Shown here one piece after another: positions 34,972 through 44,054 of a DNA stretch of 64,000 bases. The notes below the pieces were generated by a model. The model did not search any database. It had not been told where the DNA came from and was given only the letters and a program-made list of their open reading frames with translations. The DNA comes from Candidatus Finniella inopinata (GTDB lineage: Bacteria; Pseudomonadota; Alphaproteobacteria; Paracaedibacterales; CAITNM01), in contig CALPGA020000001.1 of the NCBI GenBank assembly GCA_943322985.2, forward strand, positions 1-64,000, written 5' to 3'. Both the position numbers and the translations under genes were made by a program. Each line of letters opens with the position of its first letter. Position 1 is the first letter of the stretch.

Positions 34972-35745
34972 TTACTTGGCGCTTATTTTTATAAGCGCCA
35001 TTGTAATTGCAGATACACAAACAATTGCAGGGCCAGTGGGCAGATCAAAATACAAACTTATACCAATGCCCATGACACTTGAAAAGCAGCTAATTAATAT
35101 AGCAGAGACTATCATTTTAGACGGTGTATTAGAACGATATCTTGCTGCAGCTGCCGGAATAATTGTAAGGGCAGGTGCAAATAATGCTCCTAACATTTTC
35201 ATCACGATTCCCATAATAATTGCATATGAAAAAAGCACCATTAGGCGAATTGTCTTTGATGGAAATCCTTGCACTTGAGCAAGGTCAGCATCAAAACTTG
35301 TCATTAAAATTGCTGTCCAATATTTTGCTATAAATCCCCATAAGGCAAGAAGAGCTGCAAGAAGCAAAACAATATCGGGCACACTTGTGCTGAGTAAATC
35401 ACCAAACAATAATGTATTGGGATCAAGGTTTGCTTTTGGAAACAATGAAATAATTAATATACTAAACGACAAGCAGCTGTACGAAATAACTGCTAAAGAT
35501 ACATCACTTTGTTTTGAAGATTTATGCGCTATAAAAAAGGCAATGCATAAACATATTGCAATAGCTCCAAAGGCATAGGGCACATGGAAAAGTATGCCGA
35601 AACACACACCAAGCAGCGATGCATGCGCTAATGTATCACCAAAGAAAGCCAGGCCATTCCAAAGGCCTATACAGCCCAAAGGTGCAGTAATTAAACTGGC
35701 CAAAAGCGCAGACACAATAATAAAAAGTATGAACGAATCAATCAT
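34972..35745 (-). CDS. znuB: Zinc ABC transporter permease ZnuB
   Basis: A 257-residue polytopic membrane protein of the ABC-3 (ZnuB/MntB) family with about seven or eight hydrophobic helices. LGCIGLWNGLAFFGDTLAH, the DADLAQVQGFPSK cytoplasmic coupling segment and KMLGALFAPALTIIPAAAA are characteristic. It forms the channel for zinc (or possibly manganese). The open frame goes to 35781, but the ATG at 35745 overlaps the znuC stop by eight bases and begins the first helix, so it is chosen. It is the last gene of mraY-znuC-znuB; the binding protein ZnuA is not in the window. Confidence 0.88.
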   Translation of the reverse strand: MIDSFILFIIVSALLASLITAPLGCIGLWNGLAFFGDTLAHASLLGVCFGILFHVPYAFGAIAICLCIAFFIAHKSSKQSDVSLAVISYSCLSFSILIISLFPKANLDPNTLLFGDLLSTSVPDIVLLLAALLALWGFIAKYWTAILMTSFDADLAQVQGFPSKTIRLMVLFSYAIIMGIVMKMLGALFAPALTIIPAAAARYRSNTPSKMIVSAILISCFSSVMGIGISLYFDLPTGPAIVCVSAITMALIKISAK

Positions 35746-36427
35746 GATGGTGATGATCGTGGTGATGTTGATACGGAGCAAAACCAGGGAATAATTTTTG
35801 CACTTCTTGAACCTGACGTACTTTTTCAGGAGTTCCTTGGCAGCAAACGTGGTGATTTAAACAAATTACATGATCTGTGCAATCAAACACAAAATGCAAA
35901 TCATGAGAAATTAGAACAATAGCCATATTGTATTCATTTTTCAGTTCTATCAGTTTGCCGTAGAATGCAGATTGCCCATCGGCATCAATTCCTTGAGTAG
36001 GCTCATCTAAAATTAAGACATCTGGCTTTTTCAAAACAGCAGCGTTAAAAAGAACTTTTTGTAATTCCCCGCCCGACAAAGCATGAATTGATCTATTCAT
36101 TAAAAGCGAAATATCAAATGGGTATTCAATTTTTTGTTGTCCGCATAGACTTAAAAATGTCTGTACTGTCATTGGCATAAACCGATTCGCATGAAGTTTT
36201 TGTGGAACATATCCCATTTGTATATTTTTTTTTCGGTTAATAGTGCCAACAGTGGGTTCAATTAGTCCCAAAATCAGTCGCACCAAAGTGGTTTTTCCTG
36301 CACCGTTCGGGCCAATTATTGTTGTGACGCTATTCGGCAAAATATCAAAATTGATATCATGCAACAACGTTTTGCTTTGCGATTCTTGTTTAAGAGCATA
36401 TTCAACAGACTTTAATGAAATCAGCAT
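35738..36427 (-). CDS. znuC: Zinc ABC transporter ATP-binding protein ZnuC
   Basis: A 229-residue ABC ATPase. Walker A is IIGPNGAGKTTL, the signature is LSGGELQKV, Walker B is VLILDEPTQGID and the switch His is in LISHDLHFV. The C-terminus ends in a histidine/aspartate cluster (YQHHHDHHHHD), as in many ZnuC proteins, which supports zinc as the substrate. The open frame extends 29 codons upstream into mraY, but homology and the TAATG junction with mraY place the start at 36427. Being tied to mraY means zinc uptake is co-expressed with a cell-wall gene. Confidence 0.9.
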   Translation of the reverse strand: MLISLKSVEYALKQESQSKTLLHDINFDILPNSVTTIIGPNGAGKTTLVRLILGLIEPTVGTINRKKNIQMGYVPQKLHANRFMPMTVQTFLSLCGQQKIEYPFDISLLMNRSIHALSGGELQKVLFNAAVLKKPDVLILDEPTQGIDADGQSAFYGKLIELKNEYNMAIVLISHDLHFVFDCTDHVICLNHHVCCQGTPEKVRQVQEVQKLFPGFAPYQHHHDHHHHD

Positions 36428-37515
36428 TAGCGAATTTTCAACGTTGCAAGGCCAACTAATGCAAGAATAGATGCAATAATCCAAAAACGAATTACAACAG
36501 TTGATTCTGCCCATCCTAGTTTTTCAAAGTGATGGTGAATAGGTGCCATTAAAAAAATACGCTTTTTGGTAAGCTTGTAGTACACAACTTGTAAAATGAC
36601 AGAAACGGCCTCTAGCACGAATAACCCGCCAATAATACACAATACAAATTCATGTTTTGTTATCAGCGCAATGGTGCCTAATGCGCCTCCAGCAGCAAGT
36701 GACCCCGTGTCTCCCATAAATACTTTTGCAGGAGGTGCATTAAACCATAAAAAGCCAAACCCAGCCCCAATAAGGCTACCTAAGAAAATGCAGACTTCCC
36801 CCACATTTACCACATAGTGTAGTTGTAAATAAGATGCAAAAACATGGTTGCCAACAAGATAAGCAATAATTGTAAAGCACACGGAACAGATCATGACAGG
36901 AACAATTGCTAAACCATCAAGTCCATCGGTTAAGTTAACTGCATTTGATGAACCCACAACAACAAGTGCAGCCCATGGGTAAAAAAACCAACTTAAATTA
37001 AGAATAAAGTCTTTAAAAAAAGGAAAAGTTAGACTGTGCGCAAGGCTTGCGTCTGTGTAGTGTGCAGATGCATATGCTGCACTTATGGCTAGTATGGTTT
37101 GCCCAAGGAGCTTTGTTTTTCCTGAGATGCCATGATGAGAATTTTTAGTAAGCTTCTTATAGTCATCCATAGCGCCTAAAGCGCCAAAACCCAACGTTAC
37201 AAGCAACACTATCCATAAGAATGGATTTTCTAAATCACCCCAAAGCAAAGTACTGATAGAAACAGCAAGCAAAATTAAGCAACCACCCATTGTTGGTGTG
37301 CCTTTTTTTGTCACAAGATGTGATTCTGGACCATCACTACGAATAGGCTGACCTTGCTTTTGCTTTGACTTAAGCCAAGCAATAATAGGTTTTCCCAAAC
37401 AAAAACTAATTATTAAAGCAGTTAAAATGGCTCCCATAGTGCGAAAAGTAATATATCGCAGAAGGTTAAAAACCTTAAAATCACCCAAAATATGAAGACA
37501 GAAAAATTGTAACAT
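36427..37515 (-). CDS. mraY: Phospho-N-acetylmuramoyl-pentapeptide transferase MraY
   Basis: A 362-residue integral membrane enzyme that makes lipid I from UDP-MurNAc-pentapeptide and undecaprenyl phosphate. The conserved loops GTPTMGG, the DDYKK motif, [31 protein letters not shown] and [13 protein letters not shown] are all there, with about ten hydrophobic helices. The N-terminal FRYITFRT-like element ([17 protein letters not shown]) supports the start. In most genomes mraY sits between murF and murD; here it is separate and followed directly by znuC. Confidence 0.95.
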   Translation of the reverse strand: MLQFFCLHILGDFKVFNLLRYITFRTMGAILTALIISFCLGKPIIAWLKSKQKQGQPIRSDGPESHLVTKKGTPTMGGCLILLAVSISTLLWGDLENPFLWIVLLVTLGFGALGAMDDYKKLTKNSHHGISGKTKLLGQTILAISAAYASAHYTDASLAHSLTFPFFKDFILNLSWFFYPWAALVVVGSSNAVNLTDGLDGLAIVPVMICSVCFTIIAYLVGNHVFASYLQLHYVVNVGEVCIFLGSLIGAGFGFLWFNAPPAKVFMGDTGSLAAGGALGTIALITKHEFVLCIIGGLFVLEAVSVILQVVYYKLTKKRIFLMAPIHHHFEKLGWAESTVVIRFWIIASILALVGLATLKIR

Positions 37516-37626
37516 TGCTCTAACTATGCCGGTTGTTTGCTATTGAATAATGAAACGTAAAACATACAATTGATTCAACCATAAAATTACGTCCTAATAT
37601 ATACCCATTAAAAGCGCACACAAATT

Positions 37627-39771
37627 TTAAGCTTGCTTCTTCAAAAAACTAATATGAATGCGCTTTTCTTCGGCCAAATCGAACTCAACAACTGCTTGTT
37701 CGCCTTCTGTATCAATAACGTCACCATAACCAAATTTTTGATGAAATACGCGATCACCTATTTCAAAATGCTGAGCCTGGTATTCAACAAAACTTGCAGG
37801 TCTGCGAAGTGATTCGGGACTGTTTTGCTGTCTTGATTCATGGCCATTGGCTTGAACATGCTTTACATGGGCTGCAGGTAATTCACTTAAAAATCGTGAT
37901 GGTAGGCCAACTTGCCATCCTTGGTACGGCAGGCGGCGACGCAATGCATAAGAAATTGTAGCTTTTAATTTAGCACGGCTAATGCCTACGTACCCCAAAC
38001 GACGCTCTTCTTCTAGTCCATTTTCTTGAATACTTCTTGGGTGAGGAAATAGGTTTTCTTCCCATCCTGGCAAAAACACAAAATCAAACTCAAGACCTTT
38101 AGCCCCGTGCAAAGTCATAATACTTAAACAGTCACCAGCAGATTGATTGTTGTTATCTGTGACTAAACTGACATGGTCTAGAAATCCAGGAAGAAACTCA
38201 AATTCCTCTATAGCATGCACGAATTCTTTTAGGTTTTCCAAACGTCCTGCAGCATCGGGTGATTTTTCTTCTAGCCACATTGCTGTGTACCCTGATTCAT
38301 CAAGCACTGCTTTAACAACATCGACATGTGGCTGTGTATCAAGCATGTTACGCCATCTTTGCATATCTTCAAAAAACTGACGTAAATTTGCTTTACCAAT
38401 ACCTTTTCCATCTTCCATTGCATAAAGCAACGCAGCTCTTGGAAGAGAAATATTTTGTTCTCTAGCGATAACATGCATGTTCTGCAAAGCAGTCGCTCCA
38501 ATGCCTCTCTTTGGCACATTAATGATACGTTCAAAAGCCAAGCCATCATCTGGTTGAACCAATATCCTTAAATACGCCAGTGCATCTTTAATTTCTTGAC
38601 GTTCATAAAAACGTAGTCCACCTACAACACGATAGGGCGTGCCTGTTTTTAAACAGCGCTCTTCAAAGTCACGAGTTTGATAACTTGCCCTAACCAATAT
38701 GGCCATAGAGCTTAAGCTGTGCCCCTTACGTTGATAGTCTTCCACTTCATCAATAACAAATCGTGCTTCGTTTTCACTGTCCCACGTGCCCTTAATAAGC
38801 ACGGATTCACCGCCTTGTTTTTCGGTCCACAATTCTTTACCCAAACGATCTCGATTATTTGCAATAAGTCCAGAAGCTGCGCCTAGTATGTGATTAGTTG
38901 AACGGTAATTTTGTTCAAGTCGAATAGTGGTTGCGTTCGCGTAATCTTTTTCAAATTTTAAAATATTGGCAATTTCCGCACCACGCCATCCATAAATAGA
39001 TTGGTCGTCATCACCCACACAACATAAATTTCCATGACCATCAGCTAAAAGGCGCAACCACAAATATTGAGCCGCGTTTGTGTCTTGATATTCATCTACC
39101 ATTAGGTAGCAAAACTGTTGCTGGTAACTATTTAAAATTTCTGGATTTTGCTGGAATAGCACGAGGCAATTTAGTATTAAATCCCCAAAATCCATTGCAT
39201 TTAATATTTTTAATCGTTCTTGATATTGGCGATATAACTGCACAGTGAGTTCTTGTGGATTGCCAGCGCGATCAGGTGTCTTTGCTTTATCTTTCCACCG
39301 ATTAATAACGCCGGCCACCATTTTGGCGGGAACTTGTTTTTCATCAATGTTTTCAGCCCTTAGCAGCTGTTTGATTAAACGTAGCTGATCATCTGAATCA
39401 ATAATTGTAAAATTTGAACTGTATCCTAACGCATCCGCATTTTTGCGCAATATACGCATAGAAAGCGAGTGGAATGTACCAAGCCACATGCCATCAACAC
39501 TTCGACCCAACAACCGCTGAATACGTTCACGCATTTCAAGGGCCGCTTTGTTTGTAAATGTTACCGCTAAAATATTTTGAAATCCGCACAAATTTCGCTC
39601 AAGGATATGAGCAAGGCGGGTAGTCAACACGCGGGTCTTCCCAGTTCCAGCACCTGCTAAAATAAGCAAGGGGCCTTCACTATGAAGAACTGCCTGTTGT
39701 TGCTTAGAATTTAAAGCCTCAAGATAAGAAGGTGCTGAAGCAACGTTCAAGCTAGCCTCAGCAAGTACCAT
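37627..39771 (-). CDS. uvrD: UvrD/PcrA-type 3'-5' DNA helicase
   Basis: A 714-residue superfamily 1A helicase used in excision and mismatch repair. The motifs run in order: LNSKQQQAV (Q motif), ILAGAGTGKTRVLT (Walker A), VTFTNKAALEMRER, LMVDEYQDTN (motif II), CVGDDDQSIYGWRGA (III), RLEQNYRST (IV), LMTL-like IMTLHGAKGLEFDFVFLPG (V) and GISRAKL (VI). The C-terminal GDRVFHQKFGYGDV is the Tudor-like domain that binds RNA polymerase, typical of PcrA/UvrD. It follows rpmE after nine bases. Confidence 0.93.
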   Translation of the reverse strand: MVLAEASLNVASAPSYLEALNSKQQQAVLHSEGPLLILAGAGTGKTRVLTTRLAHILERNLCGFQNILAVTFTNKAALEMRERIQRLLGRSVDGMWLGTFHSLSMRILRKNADALGYSSNFTIIDSDDQLRLIKQLLRAENIDEKQVPAKMVAGVINRWKDKAKTPDRAGNPQELTVQLYRQYQERLKILNAMDFGDLILNCLVLFQQNPEILNSYQQQFCYLMVDEYQDTNAAQYLWLRLLADGHGNLCCVGDDDQSIYGWRGAEIANILKFEKDYANATTIRLEQNYRSTNHILGAASGLIANNRDRLGKELWTEKQGGESVLIKGTWDSENEARFVIDEVEDYQRKGHSLSSMAILVRASYQTRDFEERCLKTGTPYRVVGGLRFYERQEIKDALAYLRILVQPDDGLAFERIINVPKRGIGATALQNMHVIAREQNISLPRAALLYAMEDGKGIGKANLRQFFEDMQRWRNMLDTQPHVDVVKAVLDESGYTAMWLEEKSPDAAGRLENLKEFVHAIEEFEFLPGFLDHVSLVTDNNNQSAGDCLSIMTLHGAKGLEFDFVFLPGWEENLFPHPRSIQENGLEEERRLGYVGISRAKLKATISYALRRRLPYQGWQVGLPSRFLSELPAAHVKHVQANGHESRQQNSPESLRRPASFVEYQAQHFEIGDRVFHQKFGYGDVIDTEGEQAVVEFDLAEEKRIHISFLKKQA

Positions 39772-39780
39772 CTAGAATCC

Positions 39781-40005
39781 TCAGTTTAATCCAAAATTTT
39801 GGAAACGCTTACTAAACTTACTTAACTGACCACCAGAGTCAATAAGTCTATGACCGCCGCCTGTCCATGCTGGATGAGATTTTGGATCAATATCTAATTG
39901 TAGAGTATCTCCCTCTTTGCCCCAGGTGCTCCTGGTTTCAAAAGAAGTTCCATCAGTCATTTTAACTGTGATAGAGTGATATTTAGGGTGTATGTCTTTT
40001 TTCAT
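39781..40005 (-). CDS. rpmE: 50S ribosomal protein L31
   Basis: A 74-residue L31 with [27 protein letters not shown] and SHPAWTGG, the alphaproteobacterial pattern. It has no CxxC cysteines, so it is the zinc-independent form. An open frame extends upstream to 40083, but the family N-terminus MKKDIHP fixes the start at 40005, about ten bases after a GGGAAG. It diverges from cpoB and is followed by uvrD/pcrA. Confidence 0.93.
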   Translation of the reverse strand: MKKDIHPKYHSITVKMTDGTSFETRSTWGKEGDTLQLDIDPKSHPAWTGGGHRLIDSGGQLSKFSKRFQNFGLN

Positions 40006-40100
40006 CTTAAATGTCTTCCCTTCGCGAAAAAGAATATATATATCTATACTCAAGACAAAAAATAATGCAATGTTTTTCTGCAAGAATCAAAGGAATTATA

Positions 40101-41093
40101 ATGAATATTTTTAAAAACACAACAATTTTGGCATTTATTGGCTTTAGCGCGCTTTATTCAAGCATAGAAAGCTCTGGCACTGAAGAATCAATTCGTCAAA
40201 ACGAAGTTGTAATTGATGCTTTGCAAAAACAGCTAGATTCAATGCAATCAAAAGGCGAAAAAGACGAAGCAGTTAAAGCTCTGCAATCACATATCGATAG
40301 CGTGATAGAGCAACAAAACAAACTTTTAGCACAAAAAATTGCTCCTGTAGTAGATCAAAACTCAGCAGCACAGGCTGTTTCAACAGATTCAACAGCCATT
40401 GATAATGCGTCAGACGCAAGATTTCGTCGTATTGTTCAAGAAGAGCTAGCGAAAGCAGGAATAGCTCCTAAGCCTTCTAGTCCATATGACACAACACACA
40501 CTCCAACACCCGCCGAACTCAATGCAACAAAATCTGCAGAAATGAACGCACCAGCATTACCTGAGCAAAAATCAGAAGCTATGGGGCAATATGAACTAGC
40601 TCTTGAACTGTACAATAAAGGCACATACAAAGAAGCCGCCGCAGGTTTTGGTCGCATTATAAAGACCTATTCAAAAGATCCAATTGCTGCAAAGGCTTTG
40701 GTTCACTTAGCTTATTGTCTTGAAAAGCAAGGGGATGCTGAGGGAGCTTCAATTGTTTGCGAAGCTGCATTAAAAGAAAAATTAGATGATCCACATCAAG
40801 TTGACTGTCAGCTTATGCGCTTACGATATGCAAAATCAAAGGGAAATGAAGCGGACGTTGCTCAGATTACGCAAAGTTTAAGAAAATTGCCCTTAACAGA
40901 AGAACAACAAAAAGTTCTGGGAAAATCACACGCAAAAAAGCTTGAAGTTGCAGTGCCTGCAAAAACACTGCAGCCTAAAGTGCCTGCAAAGGTTGCTTCT
41001 ACTACAATGCCAGATAAACCAAAGGCACCAACATTAACGCCTTCAATTCCACTTGCTGCTAAAGCATCTGAGCCTGCAGCAGCGGCTGCCTAG
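40101..41093 (+). CDS. cpoB: CpoB/YbgF-like Tol-Pal associated TPR protein
   Basis: A 330-residue periplasmic protein: signal peptide (IFKNTTILAFIGFSALYSSIES), a helical coiled-coil region (about 28-80: VVIDALQKQLDSMQ), a low-complexity linker and a TPR region (about 155-260) with YELALELYNKGTYKEAAAGFGRIIKTY, the usual YbgF repeat. The tail is Ala/Lys/Pro-rich and ends in a run of alanines. CpoB co-ordinates wall synthesis with Tol-Pal during division. The frame opens at 40011, but AAGGA six bases before the ATG at 40101 and the signal peptide decide the start. The tol and pal genes usually beside it are not in the window. Confidence 0.8.
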   Translation: MNIFKNTTILAFIGFSALYSSIESSGTEESIRQNEVVIDALQKQLDSMQSKGEKDEAVKALQSHIDSVIEQQNKLLAQKIAPVVDQNSAAQAVSTDSTAIDNASDARFRRIVQEELAKAGIAPKPSSPYDTTHTPTPAELNATKSAEMNAPALPEQKSEAMGQYELALELYNKGTYKEAAAGFGRIIKTYSKDPIAAKALVHLAYCLEKQGDAEGASIVCEAALKEKLDDPHQVDCQLMRLRYAKSKGNEADVAQITQSLRKLPLTEEQQKVLGKSHAKKLEVAVPAKTLQPKVPAKVASTTMPDKPKAPTLTPSIPLAAKASEPAAAAA

Positions 41094-41157
41094 AATGATT
41101 TGCTAATTGCACAACAAACCAAACTGCTAAATAGAATAAATTGTTAAAAAACTAAAA

Positions 41158-41187
41158 ATCCCCAGTCAGAACGAACTGACTGGGGAT
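41158..41187 (-). terminator. Rho-independent terminator after the 41216-41965 gene
   Basis: A perfect 12-base-pair hairpin, arms ATCCCCAGTCAG and CTGACTGGGGAT with a six-base loop, lies past the minus-strand stop and is followed on that strand by TTTTAGTTTTTT. It may also stop plus-strand transcripts from cpoB, though no T run follows on that side. Confidence 0.9.
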
Positions 41188-41215
41188 AATTGTAGTAGCT
41201 ATTAGTTCAGAAAAA

Positions 41216-41965
41216 TTATAGAGCTGAACCAACAGTAATAGCACGCTGCCAAACTGCGTTATTGCCTAGTTTCAATGTTGAACCTGAGTCAAACTGCAAC
41301 GTACCAAAAAGATCAGTAGAAGAAGAACCACCTGCAGCAGGAACCGTTAGAGACGGATCAACTTGCAGCATAGCTCCACTTTTTACTACGTTGGTACCCG
41401 GAGCGCAAGCCGCACCAGCATCTTGAATTTCTACTAAACCACCAGACAGCACATTAACAGCTGCATTTGGTAATATATGACCAGCAGCAGCACCTACATG
41501 CACAACACCGCTAATATCCACAGCAGTATTTGACGCGCCTAGGTTAGCAGGAGTTACTGCACCAACACCAGCTACAGTTAACTTATTGCTTCCACTAAGG
41601 CCAGCTAATGCACCAGCACCACCCGCAGTTACAGTAGCATCTGCATTCATAACAAGTGCAGGAATGTCTGCAGCAGCTGTTGTTTGCAAGTTACCACCAG
41701 CGAATGTCACTTGTGATCCAACGTTACCTGATGCAGCATATTGAATAAGACCAGCATCAATTTCAAGATTTGTTAAACTAGTACCGTTAGCACCAGACAT
41801 AATAAGAGTACCTGCACCTATTTTTTGTCCTGTTCCAGTAAGTACACCGCTGTTAGTTGCAACGTCAGTTCCTTCAACATCCATAATCAAGTTAGCAGCA
41901 GAAGTTGAAGTTGAAAAAGCAACAACTGTAAGTAGACCCAATGTCAATTTTTGAATAATTTTCAT
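41216..41965 (-). CDS. Secreted autotransporter-passenger-like beta-repeat protein
   Basis: A 249-residue protein with a signal peptide (IIQKLTLGLLTVVAFSTSTSAA). The mature part is rich in Gly, Ala, Ser, Thr, Val and Asn with repeating short strands (GAGTLIMSGANGTSLTNLEI, VTFAGGNLQTT, SGSTLKLGNNA), the style of autotransporter beta-helix passengers. There is no C-terminal membrane barrel, so it would not export itself across the outer membrane. It could be a surface protein carried by another system, or a passenger remnant. A strong terminator follows it and AAGGA precedes the start by about eight bases. The neighbour at 42187 is of the same kind. Confidence 0.7.
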   Translation of the reverse strand: MKIIQKLTLGLLTVVAFSTSTSAANLIMDVEGTDVATNSGVLTGTGQKIGAGTLIMSGANGTSLTNLEIDAGLIQYAASGNVGSQVTFAGGNLQTTAAADIPALVMNADATVTAGGAGALAGLSGSNKLTVAGVGAVTPANLGASNTAVDISGVVHVGAAAGHILPNAAVNVLSGGLVEIQDAGAACAPGTNVVKSGAMLQVDPSLTVPAAGGSSSTDLFGTLQFDSGSTLKLGNNAVWQRAITVGSAL

Positions 41966-42105
41966 AATGTAGTTCCTTTAAATAAAAAATGTTAATACTA
42001 GTAACAATTATCATTTAAAATGAATATGCTTAATATTCTGTAAATTTAATGTAAATTTTGATTAAATGTAAAAATATTTTTATCGTTAGTAGACTAAAGA
42101 GAAAA

Positions 42106-42153
42106 AATTCCACGCTTTTCCCGCCAAAAGATCGAAGAGAAAAAAGTGGAATT
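42106..42153 (-). terminator. Probable terminator after the 42187-43770 gene
   Basis: Arms AATTCCAC (42106-42113) and GTGGAATT (42146-42153), with further partial pairing inside, lie past the stop of the minus-strand gene and run into TTTTTTCTCTTT on that strand. It separates the two passenger-like genes. Confidence 0.65.
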
Positions 42154-42186
42154 AATTGTTTTTCTAAAATTTTTTAACAATATTTT

Positions 42187-43770
42187 CTAGTCACACTCAC
42201 ATGACGATAGTAGTAGTGGAGGAGAAAGTTTTGGCAACGCAACTGCATTTAAAGCTATTACAATATTAGACGTGCCTCCAGGGACAAGATAAGATGAAAT
42301 AGCAGGTAATGGAGCATGGCCACGGCTACGGAAAATTGTCAGTATATTGCCTTCACCCACAGTGAATCCAGCTTCTGCAGAATCCGCATCAGGGTCAACA
42401 AGATCAGAAGTGGCATTAAATCTTGTTGCGTAAGACCCTGTCAAACTTATTCCAGATACAGGATCAGGGAACGTTGTTGTTTCTGCTAACGTGATAAGCG
42501 CTTTGGAAGAAGCTTCTCCAACAGGCACACTTGGGTGTCTCTGAACTGGACAGTGATAACCTGCTGTTTGAATACCTGCTAATAATGAAGAGAATCCTAT
42601 TGCAGGCGCCACAGGAGCACCAATTATGATACGGCCACCATTTAACGGCAATACCGTATTAATATATGGATCAGCTGATCCTGGCTCAACAACCAATCTA
42701 CAGCCTACAGGAAGAGCACCTTGAAACCAAGTAAGCGGACTGGTTGTTGGCGCTCTTGTAAGTAAAAAGTGAATGGTGGTGTGAGCTGCAGGAGTAGGAA
42801 GAGCAAACTGATAACCGCCCCCAACAAGAGTATCGAATCCAGTAGGATCACCAGCCAACCATAGGTCTTTAATTGTATGAGGTAGATAAGGTATATCACC
42901 ACTGCCTGTATACGCATTAGTGAGAAGATAGTTTTGCTCAACGTTTGTTCCGGATTGCATAAATGTTATATGGAGAGTCTTACAAGAACTATCAGGAACC
43001 GTGAATCCTTCAAAGCCTCCTGCATTACCAACCACGATAGCATCATGCCTACTGCTATTAGATACTAATCCCGGGTTGTAAACAGTCGCGGTAAGGGGCA
43101 CATACGGCACGCCGCCCATTACAGTTAAATAGTAATTACTTGCATCGTACGAATAAGACAAAGCAACGTCTGCCATATTAACATTCACAATAGATCTGAA
43201 TAGACCAGTAATTGCATCTCCTCGCACAATACGATAAATTGTTCCACCAGAAGGATAGCTCCCTGGTTCTATATAAACCTTGAGCACACCACCTAAGGAC
43301 CCTGTTTCTACTTCTAAGTAATCAGAATCAGCTGGAGATACCTTTATTGACAATGCAGATAAAGAATGTTGGACATACTCCGCGGCCGTTAAAAAATTTC
43401 CAACAGCCCCACCTGTTTCAACGCTACCATCATTAACCAGTCTGGTAACGATACCAGCACTTCTAAAAGTACCTCTAGAAGCTACATTTACAGAGCTGCT
43501 TAACATAGTGCCATCATTTATCAGAGTGCCTTCTAAAATATCTGTCGGGCCTGTATACGGCTGTCCGTCTGGGAACACTATATCGCCTTCACCAATTTTC
43601 CGAACGCCAGCATCTCCTAAAATAACGTTACCGGGAATTACTCCTGCATCTCCTGCATCACTAGCAATATTTAGATACTGAGCAGCAAACGCGCCACTAC
43701 AAAACCAAGCACAAATCAATACCGCAATAATTTTATTAATTACGGACTGCAATAAAATTTTTTTACTCAT
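42187..43770 (-). CDS. Large secreted autotransporter-passenger-like protein without a barrel
   Basis: A 527-residue protein with a signal peptide (VINKIIAVLICAWFCSGAFAA). Residues about 30-120 contain GTL/NDGT-type beta-helix repeats (ILEGTLINDGTMLSSSV, GTFRSAGIVTRLVNDGS). The following GGVLKVYIEPGSY, TIYRIVRGDAITGLF and ALSYSYDASNYYLTV closely resemble the junction that normally leads into an autotransporter barrel. Instead about 300 further residues of unrecognised Pro/Gly-rich sequence follow, ending in SSCECD, with no barrel. A strong AAGGAGG four bases before the ATG at 43770 fixes the start; the frame extends to 43824. It may be a surface adhesin-like factor needing another exporter. 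Confidence 0.7.
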   Translation of the reverse strand: MSKKILLQSVINKIIAVLICAWFCSGAFAAQYLNIASDAGDAGVIPGNVILGDAGVRKIGEGDIVFPDGQPYTGPTDILEGTLINDGTMLSSSVNVASRGTFRSAGIVTRLVNDGSVETGGAVGNFLTAAEYVQHSLSALSIKVSPADSDYLEVETGSLGGVLKVYIEPGSYPSGGTIYRIVRGDAITGLFRSIVNVNMADVALSYSYDASNYYLTVMGGVPYVPLTATVYNPGLVSNSSRHDAIVVGNAGGFEGFTVPDSSCKTLHITFMQSGTNVEQNYLLTNAYTGSGDIPYLPHTIKDLWLAGDPTGFDTLVGGGYQFALPTPAAHTTIHFLLTRAPTTSPLTWFQGALPVGCRLVVEPGSADPYINTVLPLNGGRIIIGAPVAPAIGFSSLLAGIQTAGYHCPVQRHPSVPVGEASSKALITLAETTTFPDPVSGISLTGSYATRFNATSDLVDPDADSAEAGFTVGEGNILTIFRSRGHAPLPAISSYLVPGGTSNIVIALNAVALPKLSPPLLLSSCECD

Positions 43771-43950
43771 AGCCCCTCCTTTTAAAAATGTAAGAAAAAC
43801 ATACAAAAGAAGTTTATTTGGCATGATGCTAATCTCCGCTGACGTTAATTAATGTGCTTCTAAGGGACATCCTTCTACTGCTAAGATTAGTTAACAAATA
43901 TAAACAAATTGTTAATTTGAATAAAAATTTAGATAAATTTTTAATAAAAA

Positions 43951-43986
43951 TTGCTGTTGTGAGGGATCCAAGTAAAATCACAGCAA
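43951..43986 (-). terminator. Terminator-like hairpin upstream of mutS, minus strand
   Basis: On the minus strand TTGCTGTGA pairs with TCACAACAGCAA (three-base bulge) and is followed by TTTTTATT. No minus-strand gene ends here, so it may stop antisense transcription or act as a leader stem for mutS on the plus strand. Weak assignment. Confidence 0.3.
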
Positions 43987-44054
43987 GTTGCAGGCATAGC
44001 GACTTTTTATTCTAGTTTTGCTATAAGAATATAAGCACGTATTCACAAATATTT

